Assembly (NCBI GenBank): GCA_036397455.1
Contig: DASWIX010000011.1
Location: 1 to 64,000 of the forward strand
From: JADFNB01 sp036397455
GTDB lineage: Bacteria; Gemmatimonadota; Gemmatimonadetes; Gemmatimonadales; GWC2-71-9
Length of the DNA: 64,000 bases
Direction of reading: 5' to 3'
Shown here: positions 9,024 to 17,537 of the stretch, one piece after another
Layout: every line of letters starts with the position of its first letter
Position numbering within the stretch: position 1 is the stretch's first letter
Notes under the pieces: generated by a model
What the model saw: the letters and a program-made list of their open reading frames with translations, nothing else
Told to the model about the DNA's origin: nothing
Database searches by the model: none
Program-made: the position numbers and the translations under genes

Positions 9024-10159
9024 TCCCCGGGGAGACCTCGACCGGCAGCAAGCGGACCGAGGCGATGTTCGGAGGGCCGGGCGGCCCCGCGCGCATGGTG
9101 CGGGCCGTTGGCTGTCGCGTCTGGGATGACGCGGGCCGTGAGTACCTCGACACGACCATGGCACTCGGGGCCGTGGCACTCGGCTACGCGCATCCGGCGG
9201 TGGTGGCCGCGGTCGAACGCGCCGCGCGCGACGGCACGGTCGGACCGCTGCCACCCACTGCCGAAGCCGAACTCGCCGAGCGTCTGCTCGAGTGGGTTCC
9301 CGGCGCGGAGGCGGTGCGGTTCCTCAAGACCGGTGCGGAAGCGGTCGCGGCGGCGGTTCGTATCGCCAGGGTCGTCACCGGTCGCGAGCGGGTCGTTACC
9401 TGCGGCTACCACGGTTGGCTGGACTGGAATCAGCAGGACCCCGGCGTACCGGAGTCGGTTCGGCGCCTGTGCACCAGGCTCCCCTTCGGCGACGTGTCCG
9501 CGGTCGAGGCGTTGGAATCCGCCGCGCTGCTTCCCGCGGCCATCGTGGTGGAACCGGTGATCGACCGCCCGCCACCGGTCGCGTGGCTCGCGGCGTTGCG
9601 CGCCACCGCCAGCCGGACCGGGGCGGTGCTGGTGTTCGACGAGATCAAGACCGGGATCCGTCTCGGTCCCGGGGGCGCGGCCGCGCGGTACGGCGGCGAG
9701 CCGGATCTGGTCGTACTGGGGAAAGCGCTCGGAAACGGCTTCCCGCTTGCGGCGGTTCTCGGACCGGAAGCGATCATGCAGGCGGCCACGCGGACCTGGA
9801 TCTCGTCGACCTTGGCGACGGAGTACGTGTCACTGGCGGCGGCAGGGGCGGTGCTCGACGTCTGCCAACGGGAGGACGTCGCGACGACGCTGGCCCGTGC
9901 GGGACGACGGTTCCAGCGGGGACTCGAAGGCATCGTGACGCGCCATCCCGACGTGGCGGTGGCGGTGCGGGGCATTCCCGAGTTCTGCTACCTGGTCTTC
10001 GCTGACGAGGCGGTCTCGTCGCGGGTGGCACTCGAAGCCGTGCGGCGCGGATTGCTGTTCAAGCGATCCGCCTACAACTTCGTTTCGCTCGCGCACGACC
10101 GGGAGATCATCGACGATGTTCTCAACCGGCTCGAGAACGCCGTGGCTGCGGTGGAGTGA
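9020..10159 (+). CDS. class III PLP aminotransferase (GSAM-like)
   Basis: A 379-residue pyridoxal-phosphate enzyme of aminotransferase class III, with the look of glutamate-1-semialdehyde aminomutase relatives. The PLP lysine is in VVLGKALGNGFPLAAVLG (K near 235), and the pyridine-N aspartate in VFDEIKTGIRLG (near 207). It is shorter than canonical GSAM (~430), so a different acceptor or mutase substrate is likely. GTG at 9020 overlaps the previous TGA, and its own TGA overlaps the GTG of the next gene. Its neighbours suggest amino transfer to a carbonyl of a sugar or sugar-derived metabolite. Confidence 0.87.
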   Translation: MIPGETSTGSKRTEAMFGGPGGPARMVRAVGCRVWDDAGREYLDTTMALGAVALGYAHPAVVAAVERAARDGTVGPLPPTAEAELAERLLEWVPGAEAVRFLKTGAEAVAAAVRIARVVTGRERVVTCGYHGWLDWNQQDPGVPESVRRLCTRLPFGDVSAVEALESAALLPAAIVVEPVIDRPPPVAWLAALRATASRTGAVLVFDEIKTGIRLGPGGAAARYGGEPDLVVLGKALGNGFPLAAVLGPEAIMQAATRTWISSTLATEYVSLAAAGAVLDVCQREDVATTLARAGRRFQRGLEGIVTRHPDVAVAVRGIPEFCYLVFADEAVSSRVALEAVRRGLLFKRSAYNFVSLAHDREIIDDVLNRLENAVAAVE

Positions 10160-10965
10160 ACATGTTGATCGACGTCCACGCCCATTTTTATACCGAGCGG
10201 TCGCCCCGCGCCGACTGGCGCGAAGTCAATCGGCGGCGGATCGAAGCGGGAGCGCGCATCGGCATTACGACCCACGTGGCGTCGATCCTGGGAACCTGGG
10301 GCGCGCGCTCGCCGACGTACTTCCCGTCTCGCGACGACGTGGAATACGCGAACGAGGCCCTGCTCGAGATCATGCGGGAATATCCGGGCGTCGTGGCGGG
10401 GTACTGCGTGGTCAACCCGAACTTTCCGGAGCACGCCCGCGAGCAACTCGAACGCCGGATCGATGCGGGGATGATCGGCGTGAAGCTTGCCGCCAGCCGG
10501 CGGGCCGACGATGCGTTGCTCGATCCGATCGCGGTCATCGCCGCCGCTCGTCATTGTCCAATCCTGCACCACGTATGGCAACACCGACGGCGCGACTGGC
10601 CCGGCCAGGACGCGTCGGACGCGGTCGAACTCGCGTCGCTCGCACGGCGCCATCCTGACGCGACCTTCATCCTGGCGCACATCGGTGGTGGCGGCGAGTG
10701 GTCCCACTCCCTGCGCGCGTTGCGCGGTCAGGATAACGTGGTGGTCGACCTGTCCGGCAGTGGGATCGATACCGGGATGCTCGAGCAAACCATCGACGAG
10801 GTCGGCGCGCAGCGGATCGTCTGGGGGACCGATCTTACCATGGACACGGGGTGGGCGAAGCTGCGCTACCTGGCATCGCTGCGACTGACCGAGTCGGAGT
10901 TGGCGTCGATCACGTATCGCAACGCGCAGACCCTGTTTCCCGCTGGGGCCTTTGATGATCGTTGA
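10156..10965 (+). CDS. amidohydrolase-related TIM-barrel hydrolase
   Basis: A 269-residue amidohydrolase-2 type metal-dependent hydrolase. The metal-binding HAH pair is at residues 8 and 10. A third His follows in FILAHIGGGGEW (~175) and the catalytic Asp in WGTDLTMD (~229). Members of the family hydrolyse lactones or amides or decarboxylate small substrates in the cytoplasm. GTG at 10156 overlaps the aminotransferase stop; ATG at 10162 is an equally good start. It overlaps the next TIM-barrel gene by 11 nt, suggesting the two products act together. Confidence 0.87.
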   Translation: MNMLIDVHAHFYTERSPRADWREVNRRRIEAGARIGITTHVASILGTWGARSPTYFPSRDDVEYANEALLEIMREYPGVVAGYCVVNPNFPEHAREQLERRIDAGMIGVKLAASRRADDALLDPIAVIAAARHCPILHHVWQHRRRDWPGQDASDAVELASLARRHPDATFILAHIGGGGEWSHSLRALRGQDNVVVDLSGSGIDTGMLEQTIDEVGAQRIVWGTDLTMDTGWAKLRYLASLRLTESELASITYRNAQTLFPAGAFDDR

Positions 10966-11734
10966 CGTGTCCGCCTGTGTCGGCGAGTATCCATTCCGGT
11001 TTCTCGACGCCCGTCGCGAGCCGGCATGGCTCTTGACCCAAATGGACCGTCTTGCCATCGACCGGGCGTGGGTGGGCCACCTTCCGTCGATCCTCTATAA
11101 GGATCCCGCGGCGGGCACCGCCGAGTTATTGCGCGCGGTCCAACCCCACGCCGACCGCCTGGTGCCGGTCCCGACGATTCATCCCGGGTTGCCCGGGTGG
11201 GAGGACGACCTCAATGTCGCCTCGCTCGCCGGCGCGCCGGCCATCCGGGTGTATCCGATGCAGCAGGGACTCGATCCCGCCGGGAGCGCCATGCGGGTGA
11301 TCGTGGCCGCCGCCGGCGCGATCGACATGCCGGTGATGCTGACCGTGAGAATGGAAGATCTCCGCCAACGCCATCCGTTGGACGCGGCGACCGATATGCC
11401 CGCCTCGGCGATCCGCGCGTTGGCGCGGTCGGATGTCCAGGCGCGCCTCATCGTGCTCAACGCGGACCGGCCGATGCTGGAGGAAGTCCACTTTGGTTTG
11501 ACCGACGAGGAAGCGCGCCGGGTGCTGTGGGATATCGGCTGGTTGTGGGGTCCGCCGGAGGATCATCTGCGACTCCTGATCGAGACGGTTGGCATCGGGC
11601 GCTTCACCTTCGGCACCGGGATGCCGTTGCGTATACCCGATGGCGCGTTCGCGAAGGTCGATCTGCTCGATCTCACGGATGCCGACCGGGCGGCGATTAC
11701 CGGCGGAAACCTGTCGCGCTGGCGCGCCGGCTGA
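10955..11734 (+). CDS. amidohydrolase-like protein lacking the HxH metal motif
   Basis: A 259-residue protein with amidohydrolase-2/TIM-barrel architecture (MIVDVSACVGEYP start, HPGLPGWEDD after strand 2, C-terminal GTGMPLRIPDG where the catalytic Asp segment normally sits). The first-strand HxH of the upstream paralogue is replaced by DVSACVG, and the strand-5/6 histidines are not obvious. It may therefore be a non-catalytic partner or use different chemistry. It is translationally coupled to the upstream amidohydrolase (11-nt overlap) and followed three bases later by the kinase gene. Confidence 0.7.
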   Translation: MIVDVSACVGEYPFRFLDARREPAWLLTQMDRLAIDRAWVGHLPSILYKDPAAGTAELLRAVQPHADRLVPVPTIHPGLPGWEDDLNVASLAGAPAIRVYPMQQGLDPAGSAMRVIVAAAGAIDMPVMLTVRMEDLRQRHPLDAATDMPASAIRALARSDVQARLIVLNADRPMLEEVHFGLTDEEARRVLWDIGWLWGPPEDHLRLLIETVGIGRFTFGTGMPLRIPDGAFAKVDLLDLTDADRAAITGGNLSRWRAG

Positions 11735-11737
11735 CGC

Positions 11738-13711
11738 ATGGCGGGCGTTCGATGTCCGGCCTGCGGCCGCGAGGCACCCGCGTCGGCAATCCGCTGTCCC
11801 GCGTGCGCCGTGGTCCTGGCGGGCGCCGGTGACGCCGCGCTCGCGGCGCGTGTCGCCGGAGCGCTCGGCCCCCACTATCGTGTCGACGAGGTCATCGGCC
11901 GCGGCGGATTCGCCATCGTCTTTCGCGTGCGCGATCTTCGGCTGGATCGTGACGTCGCGGCCAAGACACTCCACCCCGAGCTGGCGGCGCACCGGGAATT
12001 GGCCGACCGGTTTCGCCAGGAGGTGCTCACCGCCGCACGGCTGAACCACCCGAACATCGTGCCGATCTACTTTGTCAGCGATGAGCCGGCGGCGACGTAC
12101 GTGATGCCGCTCATCGAGGGCGAAACGCTGGCGGCGCGCCTGCGTCGCGAGGGGCAACTGCCGATGGCCGTCGCCCTCGGCATCCTGCGCGATGTCGCCG
12201 GGGCGCTCGACTACGCGCATGACGCGGGCATCATCCATCGCGACGTCAAGCCCGACAATGTGGTCATCGAGTCGCGGACCGGTCGCAGTCTGCTGATGGA
12301 TTTCGGGATTGCCAAGGCGTTGGCGGGCGACACGGTCGTGACGGCGTCCGGGGTCGTCGTCGGGACGCCGCACTACATGTCTCCGGAGCAGATCGCGGGC
12401 GAAGGTCCGGTCGATCGGCGCAGCGACGTCTACAGCCTGGGGGTGATGACCTACGAGATGCTGGCGGGTGGCCCGCCGTTCGAAGGCGCCACGGCGGCGG
12501 CGGTCTTCGCGCTGCACGCGGCGGAACGGGCGCCGGCGTTGCGCGACCGGCGGCCCGACGTGAAGGAGGCGGTGGCGGCGGTCATCGATCGGGCCCTCGC
12601 CAAGCTGCCCGCCGAGCGGATGGACAGCGCCGGCGCGTTGCGCGACGCGCTCGAGCGTGCCCACGGGCGGGTGAGTTTGCGGCGCTCCGGCGAAGCGGTC
12701 ATCGAGCGCCAGCCGGCCGACGACATGCGGCTGTTTCGCTCGGTGGGGACGGCACGCGGTTCGGCTGTCGTCGCGTTGCGCGATGCCAACGATCTCGGCG
12801 CCATGGCCGAAGCCGTCAACGCCGCGATGGCGTCGACCCACGCCGCCATCGAACGGCTCGACATCAGCGCCGCCTTGGAGCACGTGATGGCGTTGGCGTC
12901 GCGGCGTGACGATCCCCGGCCCGCGTTCCGGCAGGCCCCCCGTGACGCGTTGCGCCGGCTGGCCACGGACCTGGATGCGATCGACATGCTCGCCGGGGCG
13001 TGGCGTGGGGGGAATGAAGACGTGCAGGGCGGCGTGGAGCAGGCGCTGAGCGCGCTGTTGCCGGACGTCGCGCCGGCGTTGGTCGAGGTCGCCGCGCGGT
13101 CGAAGAGCGCGGAGTTCGTGTTGCTCGCGGATCGGGTCGGCGCCATCGACGGCAGGACCGCGGAGTGGCTGGCGCGCCATGCGAGCGCGGCGGTCGCACA
13201 GGCCTTCGGTGTGGCGCTCCGGGAGAGCACCCGCCCGGGGCGCACGATCGAGCAGTGGCTCGGGATGCTTGCGCGCCACCCCCATCCGGCCGTCCGCGCC
13301 CTGGCCGTCGACACCGCCGGCATCCACGGCGGGGCGGTCGGCGAACGCATCGCGCGGTTGCTGATTGCCGATCGGGAAGCCACCCCGCGGCGGGCGGCGA
13401 TCGCCGCCTTGGGCGCGTCGCGCCGGCCGGGGGTTCTTCCCGACCTGGCCAGCCTGCTGGAGCACGGCGATGTCGAAGACCGGTGCGCCGCGGCCGCGGC
13501 GCTCGGGGCCCTTGGCCTCTCGGAGGCGGTACCGGTGCTCGATCGTGTGTTTGCGCGGCGCCGCCTGCTCCGCGCGGAGCGCGGGCCGGTGCAACGGGCC
13601 GCCGCGCGAGCCCTGGCTGCCCTCCCGATGGGACTCGGTCGCGACAGCCTGGCACGACTGCGTGACGATGCCGACGGCGAGGTGCGGGCCATCGCGCGGT
13701 CGGTCGAATGA
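11738..13711 (+). CDS. Ser/Thr protein kinase with zinc ribbon and C-terminal repeats
   Basis: A 657-residue Hanks-type kinase. An N-terminal zinc ribbon (CPACGREA...RCPACAVVL, 6-27) precedes a full kinase domain (~48-310) with IGRGGFAIVF, VAAK lysine (~71), HRDVKPDN (~167-174), DFGIA (~188) and GTPHYMSPEQ. After ~400 the sequence is Ala/Leu-rich with HEAT-like helical repeats (VRALAVDTAG, RRAAIAALGAS, EDRCAAAAALGALG). No transmembrane segment is evident, so it should be cytoplasmic and may sense through the repeat domain. It closes the upstream operon (3-nt gap). All catalytic residues appear present. Targets are unknown. Confidence 0.9.
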   Translation: MAGVRCPACGREAPASAIRCPACAVVLAGAGDAALAARVAGALGPHYRVDEVIGRGGFAIVFRVRDLRLDRDVAAKTLHPELAAHRELADRFRQEVLTAARLNHPNIVPIYFVSDEPAATYVMPLIEGETLAARLRREGQLPMAVALGILRDVAGALDYAHDAGIIHRDVKPDNVVIESRTGRSLLMDFGIAKALAGDTVVTASGVVVGTPHYMSPEQIAGEGPVDRRSDVYSLGVMTYEMLAGGPPFEGATAAAVFALHAAERAPALRDRRPDVKEAVAAVIDRALAKLPAERMDSAGALRDALERAHGRVSLRRSGEAVIERQPADDMRLFRSVGTARGSAVVALRDANDLGAMAEAVNAAMASTHAAIERLDISAALEHVMALASRRDDPRPAFRQAPRDALRRLATDLDAIDMLAGAWRGGNEDVQGGVEQALSALLPDVAPALVEVAARSKSAEFVLLADRVGAIDGRTAEWLARHASAAVAQAFGVALRESTRPGRTIEQWLGMLARHPHPAVRALAVDTAGIHGGAVGERIARLLIADREATPRRAAIAALGASRRPGVLPDLASLLEHGDVEDRCAAAAALGALGLSEAVPVLDRVFARRRLLRAERGPVQRAAARALAALPMGLGRDSLARLRDDADGEVRAIARSVE

Positions 13712-13716
13712 CGCGC

Positions 13717-13734
13717 TGCACAACCGGTTGTGCA
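13717..13734. promoter_or_regulatory. perfect 18-bp palindrome upstream of act operon
   Basis: TGCACAACCGGTTGTGCA is an exact 18-bp inverted repeat without a loop, beginning 5 bases after the kinase stop and 159 bases before actA. A palindrome with no spacer and no following T-run fits a dimeric regulator operator better than a terminator. It may control the ACIII operon. The regulator is not identifiable. Confidence 0.5.
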
Positions 13735-13892
13735 ACGGGAGCCATCGACTATCTTTCTCCCGGCCGCAAACCCAATCTGGCACCCGTGGCCAGTCCCGCG
13801 GCCGATATCGAGTCGCATAGCCGTTTGATCGACCTTCGACGCGGAGTGCCCACTCCCGGGAGGGCACGTCACATGCCGCGCAAAGGTGGGAT

Positions 13893-14504
13893 ATGACGAA
13901 GTGGGTCATGCCGGTGGCGAAAGCGGGCGGGATACTCAGCGTAGGTGCGCTCGTTGTCGTGATCGGTCTTGGTGCGTTGCAGACCCAGTCCACTCCCGCC
14001 CAGCAAGTCCCGGCTGACACGGCGTTTCAGGCGCCGGTGGACGTCGATACCGCCGGACTCCCCGGACCGCGGCAACCCATCTTCTATCGTCACGATGTGC
14101 ATGCCGGGCAGTACCAGATGGACTGCCGGTACTGCCATGCGTATGCCGAAGTGAGCACGTCACCCGGATTACCATCCCTCGCGTCGTGTATGGGGTGCCA
14201 CTTCGTAGTCGGTTCGGGCAATCCGGAGGTGCAGAAGCTGCGCGATGCGTTCGCGAGTGGCGTGCCGCCGCAATGGAACGAAGTGCATCGCCTGGCGCCG
14301 TTCGTGCACTTCCCGCACATGCGTCACGTCATCAGCGCCGAGCTCACCTGCCAGGAATGCCATGGCGAAATCCAACGCATGCCGCAGGTCTACCGGTTTG
14401 CCTCGCTCAAAATGGGATGGTGCGTTTCGTGTCACGAAAAGAGCACGTATGCCGAGTTTCCGGATCGTCAGGTAACCACCGACTGCACAGCCTGTCACTA
14501 TTGA
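13893..14504 (+). CDS. actA: ACIII pentaheme cytochrome c subunit ActA
   Basis: A 203-residue protein with an uncleaved N-terminal membrane anchor (about 10-30) and five CxxCH haem-binding motifs (CRYCH, CMGCH, CQECH, CVSCH, CTACH). This is the pattern of ActA, the multihaem subunit of Alternative Complex III, which oxidises menaquinol and passes electrons to periplasmic carriers or directly to a haem-copper oxidase. AAGGTGGGAT upstream of the ATG at 13893 serves as ribosome binding site. It is the first gene of a six-gene actABCDEF operon. Confidence 0.95.
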   Translation: MTKWVMPVAKAGGILSVGALVVVIGLGALQTQSTPAQQVPADTAFQAPVDVDTAGLPGPRQPIFYRHDVHAGQYQMDCRYCHAYAEVSTSPGLPSLASCMGCHFVVGSGNPEVQKLRDAFASGVPPQWNEVHRLAPFVHFPHMRHVISAELTCQECHGEIQRMPQVYRFASLKMGWCVSCHEKSTYAEFPDRQVTTDCTACHY

Positions 14505-14520
14505 GTGGGTGGAGGGGTTG

Positions 14521-17500
14521 ATGTCTGACGGAATGGGTCGGCGGCGGTTTCTCAAGGTCCTGGGCGCCACGGGTGGCGGCGCGGCGGTCGCGGCGGGCTG
14601 CGGGACCGATCAGGTCGAGAAGCTGATCCCCTATCTGGTCCCCATCGAAGATCAGATTCCCGGCATCGCCACGTACTACGCATCGACCTGCCGCGATTGT
14701 TCGGCCGGATGCGGTGTGCACGTTCGGGTCCGCGAAGGCCGGGCGGTCAAGCTCGAAGGGAATCCCGACCACCCGATCAACCGTGGCCGGCTGTGCGCGC
14801 GCGCCCAGACCGCGTTACAGGGCACCTACAACCCCGACCGCATTCAGACGCCGCTGGCGCGCAATGCCTCGGGCGGATGGGACGCCATCGCGTGGGACGA
14901 TGCGCTGGCGCGCGTCACGCAACGGCTGACGGCGGCCGATCCGAACCGGGTCTGGTTCCTCACGGGGAACGAAGGCGGCTCGTTCGGGACGCTGGTGGAC
15001 GAGTGGCTGGCGGCGCTCGGGTCCGGACACCACGTGGTGTTCGAGCCGTTCGGCTACGAAGCGGTGCGCCATGCCAACCGGCAGGTGTTCGGTGTCGACG
15101 CCGTGCCGGCATACGACTTCGCCCGTGCCGAGTACGTCATCTCGTTTGGCGCCGATTTCCTCGAAACGTGGATGAGCCCCGTCGAATTCGCGCGCGGCTT
15201 CAGCGCGTCCCATGGCTACCACGACGACACGATGGGTCGCTACGTCCACGTCGAGCCGCGAATGAGCATGACCGCGATGAGCGCCGATGAGTGGATCGCG
15301 CCGGCCGCGGGTACCGAGGGCGCCGTCGCGCTCGCCATGGCGCACGTCCTCGTGGCCGATGGCGGGAGTCGCGTGCCGGCGGACGCGCGGACCCTGCGCG
15401 CCGTCCTCGAACCGTACGCGCCGGAAGCGGTGGCCGGCCGAACCGGCGTCGGCGCGGAGACGATACGACGGCTCGCCCGTGAGTTCGGCGCACGGCCTGG
15501 TATCGCGTTGCCCGGCGGTACCGGGACCCAGCACGTCGACGCGCACGTCACCGCGGTCGCGGCGAATCTGCTCAACTACGTCGCCGGCAACGTCGGTGAC
15601 ACGGTGGTGTTCGGCGCGCATGTGAACGTGGCGGGCGGATCGACCTACGCGGATCTCCGCACACTGGTGACGGCGGCCGGGAACGACGAGGTCGCGGTCT
15701 TGTTCGTGCATGGCACGAACCCCGCATACGCCGTGCCGGGTGGCGCCGTGCGGGGGGTGTTCACCGTCAGTTTCTCGCGCTTCCTGGACGAAACCACGGT
15801 CGGGGCCGACCTCATTTTGCCGGACCACGATCCGCTGGAGCAATGGAACGACTTCGAGCCGCGGGCCGGTGTCCACTCGCTGCTTCAGCCGGTCATGATG
15901 CCCGTGTTCGACACGCGCCAGACCGGCGATGTGCTCATTGACCTGGCGCGTCGCGCCGGTGGTCGCCTGGCACAGGGGCTCGGGCCGACCGCCGCGCCGA
16001 ACGCCACGTACAAGGACTACCTCCAGCGGCGGTGGGCGGCACTGCAGCGCGCCGCCGGTGAGCGTCGGCCGTTCGAGGAGTTCTGGCGCGAGGCGGTGCA
16101 ACGCGGCGGATGGTGGACGGACCCGCCGTGGACGACCGTGCGGCTCGCGGCCGGTGCCGGTGCCGTTGCGCCGCCGACCTGGTCGGTGCCGGACGGCGCG
16201 TTCACGTTGATCGCCTATCCGTCGTCCACACTGTTCGACGGCCGCGCGGCCAACCGTCCCTGGTTGCAGGAGCTGCCCGATCCGGTCACCAAGATGACAT
16301 GGGGCAGTTGGCTCGAGATCCACCCCGAAACCGCCGAGACCCTCGGGATTGCCGACGGGGATGTTGTCGAGGTGACCTCCCGTGCCGCGACGCTCCGGCT
16401 TCCGGCGTACCGCTACCCGGGTGTGCGTCCCGACGTCGTGGCCATGCCGCTCGGTCAAGGACATACCGCCTTCGGTCGGTACGCGCAGGATCGGGGCGCG
16501 AACGCCTACACGTTGCTTGGCAACGAGGCGACCGCGTATGGCGGCCGAGTGCACTACGCGGCGGTCACGCTCAACCACACCGGTCTGCACGAACGCCTGG
16601 CGAAGACCGAGGGCAGGAACCGACAGCTGGGGCGGGGCATCGCCCAGGCCGTCACCCTGGCCGGCATCGCCGAAGGTGCACTCGATCATCCGTTCCATGT
16701 GGCGCACGCGGCGGAGGTCCCCGAGCGGGAACAGGCCGTGCTGGAAACCGTCGAACGCGGCCAGGAAGCGCTCACCCGCTACGGCCCGTACGCGTATACC
16801 GAGACCCGCTGGGGGATGTCGATCGACCTCTCCCGGTGCACCGGGTGCAACGCGTGCGTCGCCGCGTGCAGCGCGGAGAACAACGTGCCGTTCGTCGGGG
16901 AAGATCAGGTGCGGCGCGGCCGGGAAATGCAGTGGATCAGAATCGAGCGGTATTTCGAGGGCGGCGAGGATGGCGAACCGCTCGAGACGCGCTTCGTGCC
17001 GATGCTATGCCAGCAGTGCGGTAACGCACCGTGCGAGCCCGTGTGCCCGGTGTTCGCCGCCTACCGCACACCGGATGGGCTCAACGCTCAGGTGTACAAC
17101 CGGTGTGTCGGCACGCGCTATTGCTCCAACAACTGTCCGTACAAGGTTCGCTACTTCAATTGGTACGACATGTCGACACCGAACGACCCGCGGACCTTTG
17201 CCTGGCCGGAGCCGATGCACTGGTTGCTCAATCCCGACGTGACTGTCCGGTCCAAGGGCGTGATGGAGAAATGCACGTTCTGCGTGCACCGGATCCGTGG
17301 CGCGCAACATGACGCGCGCATGGCGGGGGTCGAACTGGCGGATGGCGACGTCACCGTGGCATGCGAGCAGACCTGCCCGACGAACGCCATCGTGTTCGGG
17401 AACCTGACCGATCCGTCCGCGCGCGTGGCGCAACGCGCGGAGGATCCCCGCGGATACCACGTGCTGGGCGGGCTGAATACGAAGCCGGCCGTCACGTATC

Positions 17501-17532
17501 TCCAGAAGGTCCGCCACGTGGGGGAGGCCTAG
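14521..17532 (+). CDS. actB: ACIII iron-sulfur / molybdopterin-oxidoreductase-like subunit ActB
   Basis: A 1003-residue periplasmic subunit. A Tat signal GRRRFLKVLG near the N-terminus implies folded export. Residues ~30-720 are a molybdopterin-oxidoreductase-like domain; in characterised ACIII this part carries no molybdenum. The C-terminal ~250 residues are a ferredoxin-like module with cysteine clusters CTGCNACVAAC, CQQCGNAPCEPVC, CVGTRYCSNNCPYK and CTFC...CEQTCP, expected to hold [4Fe-4S]/[3Fe-4S] centres. The ATG at 14521 is preferred to an in-frame GTG at 14509 because it places the Tat motif properly. It sits 16 bases after actA. Confidence 0.95.
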   Translation: MSDGMGRRRFLKVLGATGGGAAVAAGCGTDQVEKLIPYLVPIEDQIPGIATYYASTCRDCSAGCGVHVRVREGRAVKLEGNPDHPINRGRLCARAQTALQGTYNPDRIQTPLARNASGGWDAIAWDDALARVTQRLTAADPNRVWFLTGNEGGSFGTLVDEWLAALGSGHHVVFEPFGYEAVRHANRQVFGVDAVPAYDFARAEYVISFGADFLETWMSPVEFARGFSASHGYHDDTMGRYVHVEPRMSMTAMSADEWIAPAAGTEGAVALAMAHVLVADGGSRVPADARTLRAVLEPYAPEAVAGRTGVGAETIRRLAREFGARPGIALPGGTGTQHVDAHVTAVAANLLNYVAGNVGDTVVFGAHVNVAGGSTYADLRTLVTAAGNDEVAVLFVHGTNPAYAVPGGAVRGVFTVSFSRFLDETTVGADLILPDHDPLEQWNDFEPRAGVHSLLQPVMMPVFDTRQTGDVLIDLARRAGGRLAQGLGPTAAPNATYKDYLQRRWAALQRAAGERRPFEEFWREAVQRGGWWTDPPWTTVRLAAGAGAVAPPTWSVPDGAFTLIAYPSSTLFDGRAANRPWLQELPDPVTKMTWGSWLEIHPETAETLGIADGDVVEVTSRAATLRLPAYRYPGVRPDVVAMPLGQGHTAFGRYAQDRGANAYTLLGNEATAYGGRVHYAAVTLNHTGLHERLAKTEGRNRQLGRGIAQAVTLAGIAEGALDHPFHVAHAAEVPEREQAVLETVERGQEALTRYGPYAYTETRWGMSIDLSRCTGCNACVAACSAENNVPFVGEDQVRRGREMQWIRIERYFEGGEDGEPLETRFVPMLCQQCGNAPCEPVCPVFAAYRTPDGLNAQVYNRCVGTRYCSNNCPYKVRYFNWYDMSTPNDPRTFAWPEPMHWLLNPDVTVRSKGVMEKCTFCVHRIRGAQHDARMAGVELADGDVTVACEQTCPTNAIVFGNLTDPSARVAQRAEDPRGYHVLGGLNTKPAVTYLQKVRHVGEA

Positions 17533-17537
17533 TCGAC

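Noticed and set aside
11126..14020. Very long open frame on the minus strand opposite the amidohydrolase-2 and kinase genes
   Set aside because: Composition is Arg/His/Gly-rich with no motifs, typical of an antisense shadow in high-GC DNA. The plus-strand kinase motifs are unambiguous.
14815..16707. Long minus-strand open frame opposite actB
   Set aside because: Antisense shadow. ActB on the plus strand has complete iron-sulfur motifs.
14521..17532. actB read as a formate dehydrogenase or other molybdoenzyme
   Set aside because: The surrounding ActA/C/D/E/F genes and the fused ferredoxin module match ACIII, where this subunit does not use molybdenum.
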